A DNA stretch of 64,000 nt from the NCBI GenBank assembly GCA_029582165.1, contig CM055876.1:16710501-16774500 (forward strand), given 5' to 3'. The notes below the pieces were generated by a model, which had not been told where the DNA came from, searched no databases, and saw nothing but the letters and a program-made list of their open reading frames with translations. This DNA comes from Portulaca oleracea (lineage: Eukaryota; Streptophyta; Magnoliopsida; Caryophyllales; Portulacaceae). Made by a program: the position numbers and the translations under genes. Of the stretch, positions 21,291 to 30,645 are shown piece by piece. Position 1 is the first letter of the stretch. Every line of letters begins with the position of its first letter.

Positions 21291-21920
21291 ACTCACTCTT
21301 ACAATAGAAACAAAGGCAATCGGTCTTACTATCCTAGCACAATTCTCACAACAATTAGCTTCACAACTCATGTCAATTCACAGTCTTTCACAAACGGGCT
21401 ATACAGGACCAAATCAAGTCAAAAGAAAACTATGTCGCCAAATCCTATATCAAACTTTTTTTTTAATTTTCTGATTTTTTTCAATTTTTTTTAAAAACTT
21501 TTTACAAGCCTCAAAATGAAAATAAGAAAATAAGAAAACGAAAACAACCTACGAAAGAAGAAATTAAAAACTACAAGCAAATCTAGAAAACAAAGAAAAT
21601 AAAAACAAAACAAAAGAAAAAGACTCAAAACAAGTTAAAAATCAAAAATAAAAACGACTCAAAACACACATATCCACAAAAAGTTTACACAAATCCCCCC
21701 ATGCTTGAACCGAGCATTGTCCGCAATGCGAAACATCACCCGAGAAGCAAGGAAGAAAACACAAATCTAGAAAAATCAAAAATAAAAAGAAGAAAAATAA
21801 GGAAAAATTTTAGAAAATCCTAAAAAAAATAAAAAAAATAAAATGAAAATAAAATCGAAAAAGCTTGGGTTGCCTCCCAAAAAACGCTTGTTTAATGTCC
21901 TAAGCTGGACAAGGTACCTC
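21291..21920 (-). other. Non-coding spacer after T protease
   Basis: Unique to the proximal internal region. A T-rich and then A-rich stretch (21,440-21,860) is followed by a segment containing CTTGGGTTGCCTCCCAA on the plus strand. I see no coding sequence. RT, RNase H and integrase would normally lie between protease and this region, and all are missing. Confidence 0.6.
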
Positions 21921-22892
21921 TCAACCTGGTGAATAGTCCATAACTCTATAGCCAAGGGCTTTTGGAGCTTCACATTGCATAGTACCTCCAAACATCTTCA
22001 AATTGACCCCACAGCTTGGGTCAAACTCATCACCTCCTTCAAAAATGGAGGGATCTCCATCATCAAACCTGAAAACCTCATCCAATGTACCCTTGTTAAT
22101 AGCATAAGGCACGTTCTTGATGATGTTAGGTGGGAGCAAAATTTCTTTTATTCCCACTCTTGCATCGCCAAGTTCATGGCCTTTATCAATAAATAAACCA
22201 CAAGAATTTGCAACAAAATGGTCACGAGATTTCTCAAGCTTTTCACTCTCCACTATATGCACACCATCATCTTTCTTTTCACAAATCAAACCATCAACAT
22301 TCTTATCCTTCTCACCAAACACATCAACACCAAAGCAAGGGGAAATGCCACGTGGCAAAACATCACGAAATAAATCAAACTCAAGTTTATGTTCCCCTAT
22401 CCTAAACTTCATCTTCCCACATTGTACATCTATGACACACCTTACGGTAGCAAGAAAAGGTCTCCCCAAAATGATTTGGGTACGGGAATCTTCGGGCATA
22501 TCAAGGATGACAAAATCAATCGGCACATAACAATCACCCACCTTAAGGGGAAAGTCCTCCAAAATACTCTTAGGGTACTTGATAGAACGATCCGCCATTT
22601 GCAATGACATGGTAGTTGGTCTCAACTTTCCTAGGTTCAACCGTTCATACAAAGAATAGGGCATTAAGCTTACACTGGAACCCACATCACACAAAGCTCG
22701 ATCAACGGTTAAGCTACCTAGGCCACATGGAATACTAAAGCTTCCCAGGTCCTTAAGCTTAGGAGTAAGCTTGTTAAGAACCACAGAACTACATTCTTCA
22801 GTCAAAGCAACTTCCTCAATTTCGTCAATTTTCCTCTTTTTAGAGAGGATTTCTTTCAAAAACTTTGCATACACATTCAATTGCTTTAACAT
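21921..22892 (-). CDS. T protease-region protein, Tat/Athila-like
   Basis: The 323-residue frame begins within the end of gag (LKEILSKKRKIDE, then VALTEECSSVV, KLTPKLKDLGSF), a typical lead-in to protease in Athila/Tat elements. The protease has the active-site motif LCDVGSSVSLMPYSLYERL (D69-V-G71) and the closing IILGRPFLATVRCVIDV. About 14 residues normally present between the leucine-rich lead-in and YAKFLKEIL are missing, so a short in-frame deletion is likely. The start is the first Met of the open frame; recognisable upstream coding (PPLPFPQRYAKAKFDAKFGKFF) extends to about 22,990 in the same frame. No RT follows. The role is polyprotein processing if ever expressed. Confidence 0.8.
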   Translation of the reverse strand: MLKQLNVYAKFLKEILSKKRKIDEIEEVALTEECSSVVLNKLTPKLKDLGSFSIPCGLGSLTVDRALCDVGSSVSLMPYSLYERLNLGKLRPTTMSLQMADRSIKYPKSILEDFPLKVGDCYVPIDFVILDMPEDSRTQIILGRPFLATVRCVIDVQCGKMKFRIGEHKLEFDLFRDVLPRGISPCFGVDVFGEKDKNVDGLICEKKDDGVHIVESEKLEKSRDHFVANSCGLFIDKGHELGDARVGIKEILLPPNIIKNVPYAINKGTLDEVFRFDDGDPSIFEGGDEFDPSCGVNLKMFGGTMQCEAPKALGYRVMDYSPG

Positions 22893-23203
22893 ATTAAAGA
22901 ACTTGCCGAATTTTGCATCAAATTTAGCCTTAGCATATCTTTGAGGAAAGGGTAACGGTGGTTTGTAAATTCTAGGTGGAGTGAAGGTCGGGTTTAAGTG
23001 TTCTCTTTTGAATGCTCACTCTCAAGGTCTTTCTCTCTTTCAAAACCAACAACATTCTCAATAGGCCTCTCAACCTCTTTCTCAACCACAACTCCCCCAT
23101 GCTTGGCATTTGGCACGCTAGGTCCCTCATATTGTGTCCCACTCCTTAGAAATTGCTTGATAGGCTACTTTAAACTGGTGATATCACCAGTTTAAAAAGA
23201 TAT
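22893..23203 (-). pseudogene. Residual gag C-terminus and leader of T
   Basis: The minus strand from about 22,990 encodes a proline-rich end-of-gag segment continuous with the protease frame. Between there and the primer site is leader sequence without a recognisable domain, so most of gag is deleted in this copy. Confidence 0.55.
23169..23196. repeat. 28-bp perfect palindrome next to the T2 primer site
   Basis: Two uninterrupted 14-base complementary arms (plus left arm TTTAAACTGGTGAT) meet at 23,182/23,183. The palindrome lies seven bases from the primer site, in the 5' leader of the minus-strand element. Confidence 0.9.
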
Positions 23204-23220
23204 CCCCGGCAACGGCGCCA
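23204..23220 (-). other. Primer binding site (Asp tRNA), T proximal element
   Basis: The plus strand reads CCCCGGCAACGGCGCCA, identical to the 3' end of plant tRNA-Asp(GUC) with CCA. On the minus strand this is the primer site TGGCGCCGTTGCCGGGG, six bases after the end of LTR-T2. It is not a tRNA gene. Confidence 0.9.
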
Positions 23221-23226
23221 AAAACT

Positions 23227-24655
23227 TGATAGGCCGCAAGCGCACGGGTATACGTGTAGCAAATATCAAGGTCGATCCCACAGGGACTTTTCCTTTCAAC
23301 GCACTGAACTAGCCTCCTAGTTGATCGCTAAGTCGATCGGGTGTTTGTTTTGAATCAACTAAATCTAACTCTAATCACAAACAAGGTCTAAACAAACGAA
23401 TATTCACTGAACTATTCTGATGAAATCAAGGGAAAAAGGCGTTCAGGGGATGAAACCTAAGTCAAATAATGAATCAACGATGTGGATTGAACTCTCATTT
23501 CATTAATTTGCACAATCAAGGTTCGATAATCGCATAGAGTACTTCGCAATGAGATTTTGCCACTAGAGCGAATTGCCAAGACTAACCAAGCACCTACTTT
23601 CGTGGTTATTTCGATTTAGTCAAGGTTAAAGATCTAATTATCTCAAGAACCCTAGTTAAAACTTCTATGTCTAGATAATTTTAACTAGTTCAATCTAGGT
23701 TTTCGGGTAATCAAACTTCTCCTTTCGGTACTTCATTGAACAACCTATTAACATGCAATTGGTGATCAAGCAAAAGCAATAACAATTCAATTCAAAGACC
23801 AAATAGATTGAAACAAACTAAATTCATGATTATTCAATCCAACAAAGTCAATTTATCAAGCAACTTCAAAGGTTCATCCCCTAAACAAAAAGAACTACTC
23901 ACAATTCATGTTTGAAACTACAAAGCAATCGAAATCTATTCTAGAAAGCATATGAAAATCTATTGAGAGAATGAGAACTAAACCCAAGTGAAGAACAAAC
24001 TTGCTAGGAATCAACAATGGAGGACTTTTGCTCCTCCACTTCAAAGTGTATTCGAGTTGCTCTTCAATCTTCAATCTACTCTCAATCTTCAATCATGGAA
24101 TGGAATGGAATATGGATGATGAATGATATGATTAGGGCATGAAATGGATGATGGTGGAATGATTCTCCTCTACTCGGCCAGAAATCCGCATAATATAGGC
24201 AAACATCACTTCAAAACCGCCGAAAATGAAAAGACAGGGGAGACACGGACCGTGCGGGGTAAGCGCGACCGCATATGACCGTGCTCCCTGTGACACGGAC
24301 CGTGTCAGCTTTCTTCTTGAATTTTCTCACTCTCTGGCCATAGACACGACCCGTGCTCTTCCTGGGGGCACCCGTGTCACTGCTTTTTCGAGCCTAGGAG
24401 TACTTTGGGCCATTGTTTGGGCCTTGGGTGATCAAACACCTCACTTCTTGGTCCTTTAAGCTCATAACTTGGATCTACACTTGCTTTTTGGGCTCGGTTT
24501 ACATCGATTCTTCACAAATTCCCTACAAAACTCACCAAACTCCAAACCAAGTGTAATATGGGAAATTCGGGTATAAAATAACATAATCAAATCAAATATT
24601 CCCCAAATTCTCATCAAAATAACCAAGTTCTAATATATACAAGAAGCACTTATCA
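23227..24655 (-). mobile_element. LTR-T2, middle LTR of composite T (1,429 bp)
   Basis: Minus termini TGATAAGTGC and GGCCTATCA. It serves both as 5' LTR for the protease-bearing unit and as 3' LTR for the gag-bearing unit. A polypurine tract (minus GGGGGATTTT) lies at 24,656-24,664. Confidence 0.85.
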
Positions 24656-26040
24656 AAATCCCCCATGCTTAGTCCTTGCTTGTCCCTAAGCAAGTCCAAA
24701 CTCAAAAGAAAAGGCACAGAAAGAAAATGAAAGAAAATAAAAGAAAACGGGACAAAAAGACTCAAAGAACTCAAAGCAAAAACAAAAAGACTCAAAAGTA
24801 AAAATAACAAAAACGAAAATTTTTATTTAATTACAACTCTTAAGGATGACAAAGATAGAACATTCAATCAACCCAATCTAATCTAAAGTATAGCCCAAGA
24901 GTGAAAAAGAAGCCAATTTACACATGTAAATGAAGACAAATTATTCAAGAATGGTACTCAGCAAGTTCAACCAATCACCCTTAATCACCGAATGAGATAA
25001 GAAGGCACATGTTAATCATGAAACTAGGTAAGAATAAAGAGCAAACTCACTTTCTGGGAATGTGGAAACACTCCTCTCATGTGTTTAAATATAAAAAAAA
25101 TCATGGAAAGTTCGCTCAAATACTCAAACCAAAGCCACAACCAACCACGTATTTGCTAAGAATCTCAACTCTCCACCGCAATTTGCAAAGCAACAATGAT
25201 AATCAAGAGGACTTTCAAGGGTTGTAACGGGGCTAGGGTTAAGGGTAAGGAGTGGATAATATTTGGGAATTGTGGAGCTAAAAGCCAAAGCTTGAAATTA
25301 TTCCACACCAATTCAACATACATTCACTCTCACCACTTAAAATCAATCCAAATCAACCCCACAAACAATTAGAAACTTGCCTCAAAACAAAAGAAACACA
25401 ATGTCAAACACTTTATTCTTTTTTTCTTCTTTTTTTCCGGAATTCTCTGATTTTTTTTTCTTTTTCGCTTTTTTTTCTGTTTTTTTCTGATTTTTTTCTT
25501 TTTTTCTCTTTCTTCTTGAATGAAACATACACACTTATAAACAACACACACTAGGCAAGCTACCAATTCCAACCAACAACCTCAATGCACTTAATTTGGG
25601 GAATCAAATCAATATTTACAACTCAACCCAATCCCCATAACAAACCAAACCACCAAAGTAACCACAATCAACCCAACTTCATACTCAACACATTTCAAGC
25701 AATGGCTTAAGAGTAGGAAATATATAATCGGCCAAGGCTCATAATGTGGGTTCAAGAAAAGAAAAAGTCAAGGCAAGAAAGGGCTAACTAAGGATATTCC
25801 GATGTAAACGGGTGGTCAAGGCTTGCGGGTTCAAATCCTAATGCCTCTATCATCTTGTCAATGTACAACGCATAGCAATTTCAAGGAGATGCAAAGTAAA
25901 TGAAGGAGGATGCCACAATGGTGAGTCACTCATGGAAATTAGACTAATAAAAATGATTAGTCTTTTCTTTTAGGCTTATGTGGACTCACGGGTAGCGCTC
26001 AACAATCATTACCTAGTTTAAAAAGATAAGCATACGCACC
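24656..26040 (-). other. 3' non-coding block of T, distal copy
   Basis: Parallel to 19,927-21,290, with T-rich runs at 25,410-25,510. It has no coding match and ends just before the gag stop. Confidence 0.7.
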
Positions 26041-26090
26041 TAAACTATTGTCTCTTCAAGAGTGGGGCGAATGGAGCATCAGCCGCTCCA

Positions 26091-27269
26091 TCAAGAGCTC
26101 AAGACTGGGGCCATTACTTCAGATGCCGTCAATGCCCTTAGAAGCTTGTCAAACTCTTCAGCATGCGGTTTACAAGCTTGCAAATAAGAAAGCAACAAAA
26201 AAGTTATAGTAGAAAATGTAAGTATCGCTTTCTTAAATAGATCAAAGGCCTTAGAAAAATCAAAAGAATCAAAATAAGTTCTCCACATGAGTTTTCTAGG
26301 CAAGTCCTCTAGGTAAATACAATATGGATCAAGAGAGGAATGGTACCCTCTTGATGTACCTATGGACAAATAAAGAATATTGTTGTTCCCCTCAAGCATA
26401 TCACAAGAATTAACCTTGGCCACATAGGCTACATCAACATGAACACAAATGGTCTTTTCAACAAAAGTGGGTTCATCTAGGCACTTAGGGGAATAGGAAG
26501 GTGGTGAACAAGGAGTAGAAGCATGGAATAAGACATGGGAAGTAGGGAGTACAACATCATCAAATTCTTTGCTTGAAGGATTTAATTCACCCACAACCCC
26601 CTCACAAGCCTCCTCATCAATAGTATCAACTGACCCATGAGAAAAATCATCATCATACCTAGCATCAAACCCATAGGACTCACTCACCTTAAACCCCATC
26701 GACTGAGAAAAAGGTAAGGATGCATCATGAAATGTAGAGGCACCATCAATAGTGTCTCTGGGTAAGCTAGGGTAAGATGGAGCAACAATTTGCAAAGATG
26801 CCTCAAACGGGTCAAGTATTTCCTCTAGACTAGCATCTAACTTATCTTGTTGCTCAAGCATTGCCCTCATCCAAACCTCAAGTCTGGCTAAACTAGGGCA
26901 TGTAGAATCATCATGGTCAAGAGAACAACATAATCGACAAGGAGACAAACAATGGGGTTGAGTATATAATCTAGCATGAGATGCACAAGGATTAGAGTAA
27001 GAGTAACTAGATGCACAAAAAGAATTCTCAAAATAAAGTGTATCACGTGCAAGCCACTCAAGGAAACTCCAAGCTTCATCAACAGTTCTAGCATAAAATC
27101 CAAAATACTCAAATAGAGTACGAGTCTCACTATTCACCCCCTCAACAACAATATCAAGAATATCTGATTTCCCAGGCTCAACACCACATGGAACAGGACA
27201 AGCAAGTAATCGCTCAAAATAGCGCCAAAATAACTCCTGCTCAAATTGGGGGAAATAGATAATTGTCAT
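26091..27269 (-). CDS. T Gag-like protein (392 aa)
   Basis: The N-terminal segment (FPQFEQELFWRYFERLLA, then ILDIVVEGVNSETRTLFE and DEAWSFLEWLARDT) is the Gag-like module found in many non-autonomous Tat-type plant elements. A CX2CX4HX4C zinc knuckle has C111, C114, H119 and C124, consistent with nucleic-acid binding. The acidic C-terminal half is of unknown function. The start is the first Met in a frame beginning 112 bases after the primer site. It is open throughout, longer than any other intact frame in T. Protease and polymerase are absent from this unit. Confidence 0.75.
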   Translation of the reverse strand: MTIIYFPQFEQELFWRYFERLLACPVPCGVEPGKSDILDIVVEGVNSETRTLFEYFGFYARTVDEAWSFLEWLARDTLYFENSFCASSYSYSNPCASHARLYTQPHCLSPCRLCCSLDHDDSTCPSLARLEVWMRAMLEQQDKLDASLEEILDPFEASLQIVAPSYPSLPRDTIDGASTFHDASLPFSQSMGFKVSESYGFDARYDDDFSHGSVDTIDEEACEGVVGELNPSSKEFDDVVLPTSHVLFHASTPCSPPSYSPKCLDEPTFVEKTICVHVDVAYVAKVNSCDMLEGNNNILYLSIGTSRGYHSSLDPYCIYLEDLPRKLMWRTYFDSFDFSKAFDLFKKAILTFSTITFLLLSYLQACKPHAEEFDKLLRALTASEVMAPVLSS

Positions 27270-27381
27270 TTTTTTGAATTTATTTTTTTTTTTGAGAAAA
27301 ACTATGAAAACGAGAAAAACAAAAAGAAAAATGATCTAGTCAATCTAAGGATATTCGTTCGGTGGCGGCTAGGGACAAAGT

Positions 27382-27398
27382 CCCCGGCAACGGCGCCA
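27382..27398 (-). other. Primer binding site (Asp tRNA), T distal element
   Basis: Same 17 bases as at 23,204-23,220, with an identical six-base spacer to LTR-T3. No 28-bp palindrome accompanies this copy. Confidence 0.9.
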
Positions 27399-27404
27399 AA
27401 AACT

Positions 27405-29016
27405 TGATAGGCCGCAAGTGCACGGGTGCTCGTGTAGCAAGTATCAAGGTCGATCCGACAGGGACTTTGCTAACTACGCACCAAACTAGCCTCCTAGGTG
27501 ATTGCTAAATCGGTCGGATTTTAGATTGAGAATAACTAATTCTAGTTCTAGTCACTAAAAAAGGTCAAATAAATCAAATATTCACGCAATTCACAAGGTG
27601 AAATCAATATGAGAAAGACGTTCAGGGGATAAAACCTAAGTCACTTTATGAATCAAACAAGTGGATTGAACATGTATGTCACTAATTTGGTACATTTTAG
27701 GGTCGATAATCGCATAAATTCTTCCGTAGCGAGCTTTTGGTAATGAAACGGATTGCTTAGTAAAATTGATCTCTTGGACTCTTTATTGTGTCAATTTTAT
27801 CTAAGTTAAAGATCAAATTATCCAATGACCCCTAATCACAACGTCTTCTATCTCAAGTTCACTTCATAAACCAGTTTAATCCTAAGGGCTCCGATTATCG
27901 AATTTCTCCGTTCGGTACTTCATTCAACAATCTAAATCCATACTAATGGTGATCAAGCAAAAGAAATGACATACAAAATCAAAGGATAAATAAAATGCAT
28001 TCAAACAAGATAAACAAACTTGTTCAATCCAACAATACTCAATCCATAAGAGAAACTTGAAAGGGATTATCGCCCAAACTGAAAGAAACTACTCACTACT
28101 CATGTTCAAAACACAAAACATATCAAAATCTATTCTAGAAAGCATGAAATCTAAAAGAAAGAGAAGTAAACCGAGATGGAAATCGTTCCTCGCTTGAATG
28201 GTAGTCGGTGGGGACTTTTGCTCCTCCACTTCAATGGATTTCTTGAGAATCGATCTTCAAACTCCAATAAACTCTCAATCTTCAACTATGGATGAATGTG
28301 GATGGATTTGTGGAGGAAGGGATGGATGATGGTAGAGATGGAGATGGATAGTGAATGGGAGTGAATGAATGAAGGTGGATGGTGATGGATGAATCAGCCG
28401 AATCTACAATTATATAGCCATTAAGAGAAGTTCAAACGGCCAAATCGTCATAAACAAGGTCAACACGGACCGTGTTGGTGTTAACACGGGTCGTGTTGAT
28501 GGTTTCTGGGGAAATTGAGCTCTCTAGAGGCCAACACGGACCGTGTTGATGTCAACACGGGTCGTGTTGGTTCTGGAGTTTTCTGGGTCGTCTTGTTTCG
28601 GCCATATCTCCTTCGTCCGGTGTCCGATTGACTTGGTTCTTGACTTTTCGGAAGGCTCTAAGAGTCTACTTTTCCATGGCATAGTCTCAAAGCCATAGCA
28701 TACTTGTGGAAATGATGGTGACCAAAAGAGTATACATATATAAGTTTTCGCACACTTTCTGCTATTTTACTCATAACTCCATCATCTCAACTCGGAATTG
28801 ACCTTATAATATATCGTCGGAAAGCTCTTTTAGTGATGAATCAAGTAATGAATGTAAGCTTTGGAGTTCATATCACTAATCTGGACAAATTGAACAAAAC
28901 ACACAAAACTCAGTTAAGATAGCGAAATAAAGACATAAAAGATCGATTAAGCACATTAATCCCCAAATATCACTAACAAAAGGCTCCCAATATATAGTCA
29001 CTATATGCCCTCACCA
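27405..29016 (-). mobile_element. LTR-T3, 5' LTR of composite T (1,612 bp)
   Basis: Minus strand ends GGCCTATCA, like T1 and T2, but begins TGGTGAGGGC rather than TGATAAGTGC. The body shares the landmarks GCGATAATCGCAT-type stretch, CGTTCAGGGGAT and TTTTGCTCCTCCACTTCAA but diverges widely. The right edge is fixed by the target duplication at 29,017. Confidence 0.8.
28461..28569. repeat. Four CAACACGG(A/G)(C/T)CGTGTTG palindromes in LTR-T3
   Basis: CAACACGGACCGTGTTG occurs at 28,461-28,477 and 28,532-28,548, with 8-base arms around one base. Variants with GGGTC centres lie at 28,483-28,497 and 28,553-28,569. The pairs alternate A-type and G-type. Confidence 0.85.
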
Positions 29017-29021
29017 ATCAT
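29017..29021. repeat. Right target-site duplication of T (ATCAT)
   Basis: Identical to 18,501-18,505. Confidence 0.85.
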
Positions 29022-30640
29022 CTACTTGCCTTTGAACTTCTTGAGCATCTTTTAGGTTCATACGATAGGCCAATTTTTGGGGAGCATTGAACCCGGAACT
29101 AGGTCAATCTTGTGCTCAATCTCTCTTCTTGGTGGCAATCCCTTTGGCATCTCTTTTGGGAACAAATGTTTGAAATGTTCCAAAAGAGGTTGGAGACGTG
29201 AATGCTCAATTGTTGGGGACGCTTCCTCCTCTTCCAGGTTAGGTAGAATAAGATCTTTGTGCTCTTGGAATTCATGATGCTCGACCTTCATAAAGGTCAC
29301 AATATTGGTCTCCTTCTCTTGTTGTTGTTGTTGTGGACGAATGATAGAAGATGGTGCTAAAGGAGCCAATGTGATCTTCTTTTTGTTGAGAACAAACGTG
29401 TAGGTGTTTGATCTCCTATCATGAGTAATATACCTATCAAATAACCAAGGTCTTCCAAGCAATATATGACAAGCATCCATTGGAATTACATCACACCAAA
29501 TACAATCTTTATAGTTTTTACCAATCGAAAGACTTACAAGCACACGGTGAACCACATGAATACCCTTCCCTTGACTTAGCCATTGAATTATGTAAGGGGA
29601 TGGGTGTGGACTAACCTCCAATTGTATCTTATTCATCATGGTTGTTGAAGCGGCATTAGTGCAACTTCCTCCAACAATGATTAGAGAACAAACTTTGCTT
29701 TGAATGGTACACCTTGTATGAAATATGTTCTCCCTTTGTTCTTGCTCAATTGGTACACAAGCAACACTTAGAGCCCTTCTTACTACAAACATTTCTCCTT
29801 CATCCGCTTCCTCTACATTTTCCTCCTCATTTACGCCAGTAGTGTCATTAACCTCCTCATCATTTTCACTTTCATTATACTCCGGCTCCACATATAAAGC
29901 ACTTTGATATTCAACCAAAGATACTACTCTTCTGTTAGGACACTCCGAGGCATAGTGACCTAATCCTTGGCAACCAAAACATCTCGTTGGGGCTAATGAT
30001 TTGGGTTCTTGGACGTGGGGTTTATGGATGGATGGGGGCTGATTTTGTTGTCCTTTGTTGTAGAGTTGTTTTGTGGGAAATGAAGGTTTTTGTTGTGGAG
30101 TGTATGGACGTGTAGGTTGGAATGGTTTATAGGATGTTTGGTACTTTGTTATGGTCTCTTTTCCTCTTTCATTTCTTTGCCTTTCTACTTTTAAGGCCAA
30201 AGAACTCAATTCATCCAAAGATTGGTAAGAATGTAACTCAACTATATTATGAATCCAATCATTAAGACCAAACAAGTAACGTACCAAAGTTTGTGGTTCA
30301 TTCTCTTGGAGATCACAACGCCAATGTAGGTGCTCAAACTCTTTGGTGTACTCCTCGACACTTCTACTTCCTTGTACCAAACGTTGCAATTTGTAGTAGT
30401 TATCTTGGAGATAACTTGGTGGTAGAAACTTTCCTTGCAACTTGCTCCTCATCTTACTCCATTTCTTAATCTTGTCCTTTCCATTAACTTGCCTCTTCCT
30501 TTGTAAGTTTGTCCACCAAATAGACGCATATTTGCGCAACTTTAGGGCCACATACTTCACTTTCTTCTCATCATGAACTTCTTTAAGATCAAAGACACGT
30601 TCAATAGTTTACATCCAATCTAAGAAGTTTTCGGGATAAA

Positions 30641-30645
30641 GATTA
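30641..30645. repeat. Candidate target-site duplication at array start (GATTA)
   Basis: These five bases of H gag directly precede the first LTR-A terminus. The partner copy, if any, would lie past the far end of the array. Confidence 0.35.

Larger units (their letters stand above)
18506..29016 (-). mobile_element. T: three-LTR composite of Tat/Athila-like non-autonomous elements (10.5 kb)
   Basis: Minus-strand order is LTR-T3 (29,016-27,405), Asp primer site, gag (27,269-26,091), 3' non-coding block (26,040-24,656), LTR-T2 (24,655-23,227), Asp primer site, protease (22,892-21,921), 3' non-coding block (to 19,927), LTR-T1 (19,926-18,506). The two 3' blocks are homologous. T1 and T2 are much alike, whereas T3 is clearly diverged. 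The whole is flanked by ATCAT and interrupts H RT. No RT or integrase is present in either internal region. Confidence 0.85.
29017..30645 (-). pseudogene. Element H gag, protease and start of RT
   Basis: The largest open frame is 30,560-29,058 (500 codons). Gag domain landmarks: KYASIWWTNL, then KLQRLVQGSRSVEEYTKEF, then SLALKVERQ. Zinc knuckle C194, C197, H202, C207. An acidic linker precedes the protease, whose active-site Asp is replaced by Val (LIIVGGS, V296). The protease end MDACHILLGRPWLFDR is kept. Near 29,090 a frameshift precedes RT motif AYRMNLKDAQEVQ, which continues in another frame to the T insertion. Upstream of 30,560 the gag frame continues to 30,645 with a TAA at 30,609-30,611. 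The 5' end is cut off by LTR-A. Order and PBS type of relatives suggest a chromovirus; no chromodomain is available to confirm the clade. Confidence 0.92.

Noticed and set aside
23204..23220. Exact match to the 3' end of tRNA-Asp (also at 27,382-27,398)
   Set aside because: Only the 17 terminal bases including CCA are present, next to an LTR end; this is a primer binding site, not a tRNA gene.
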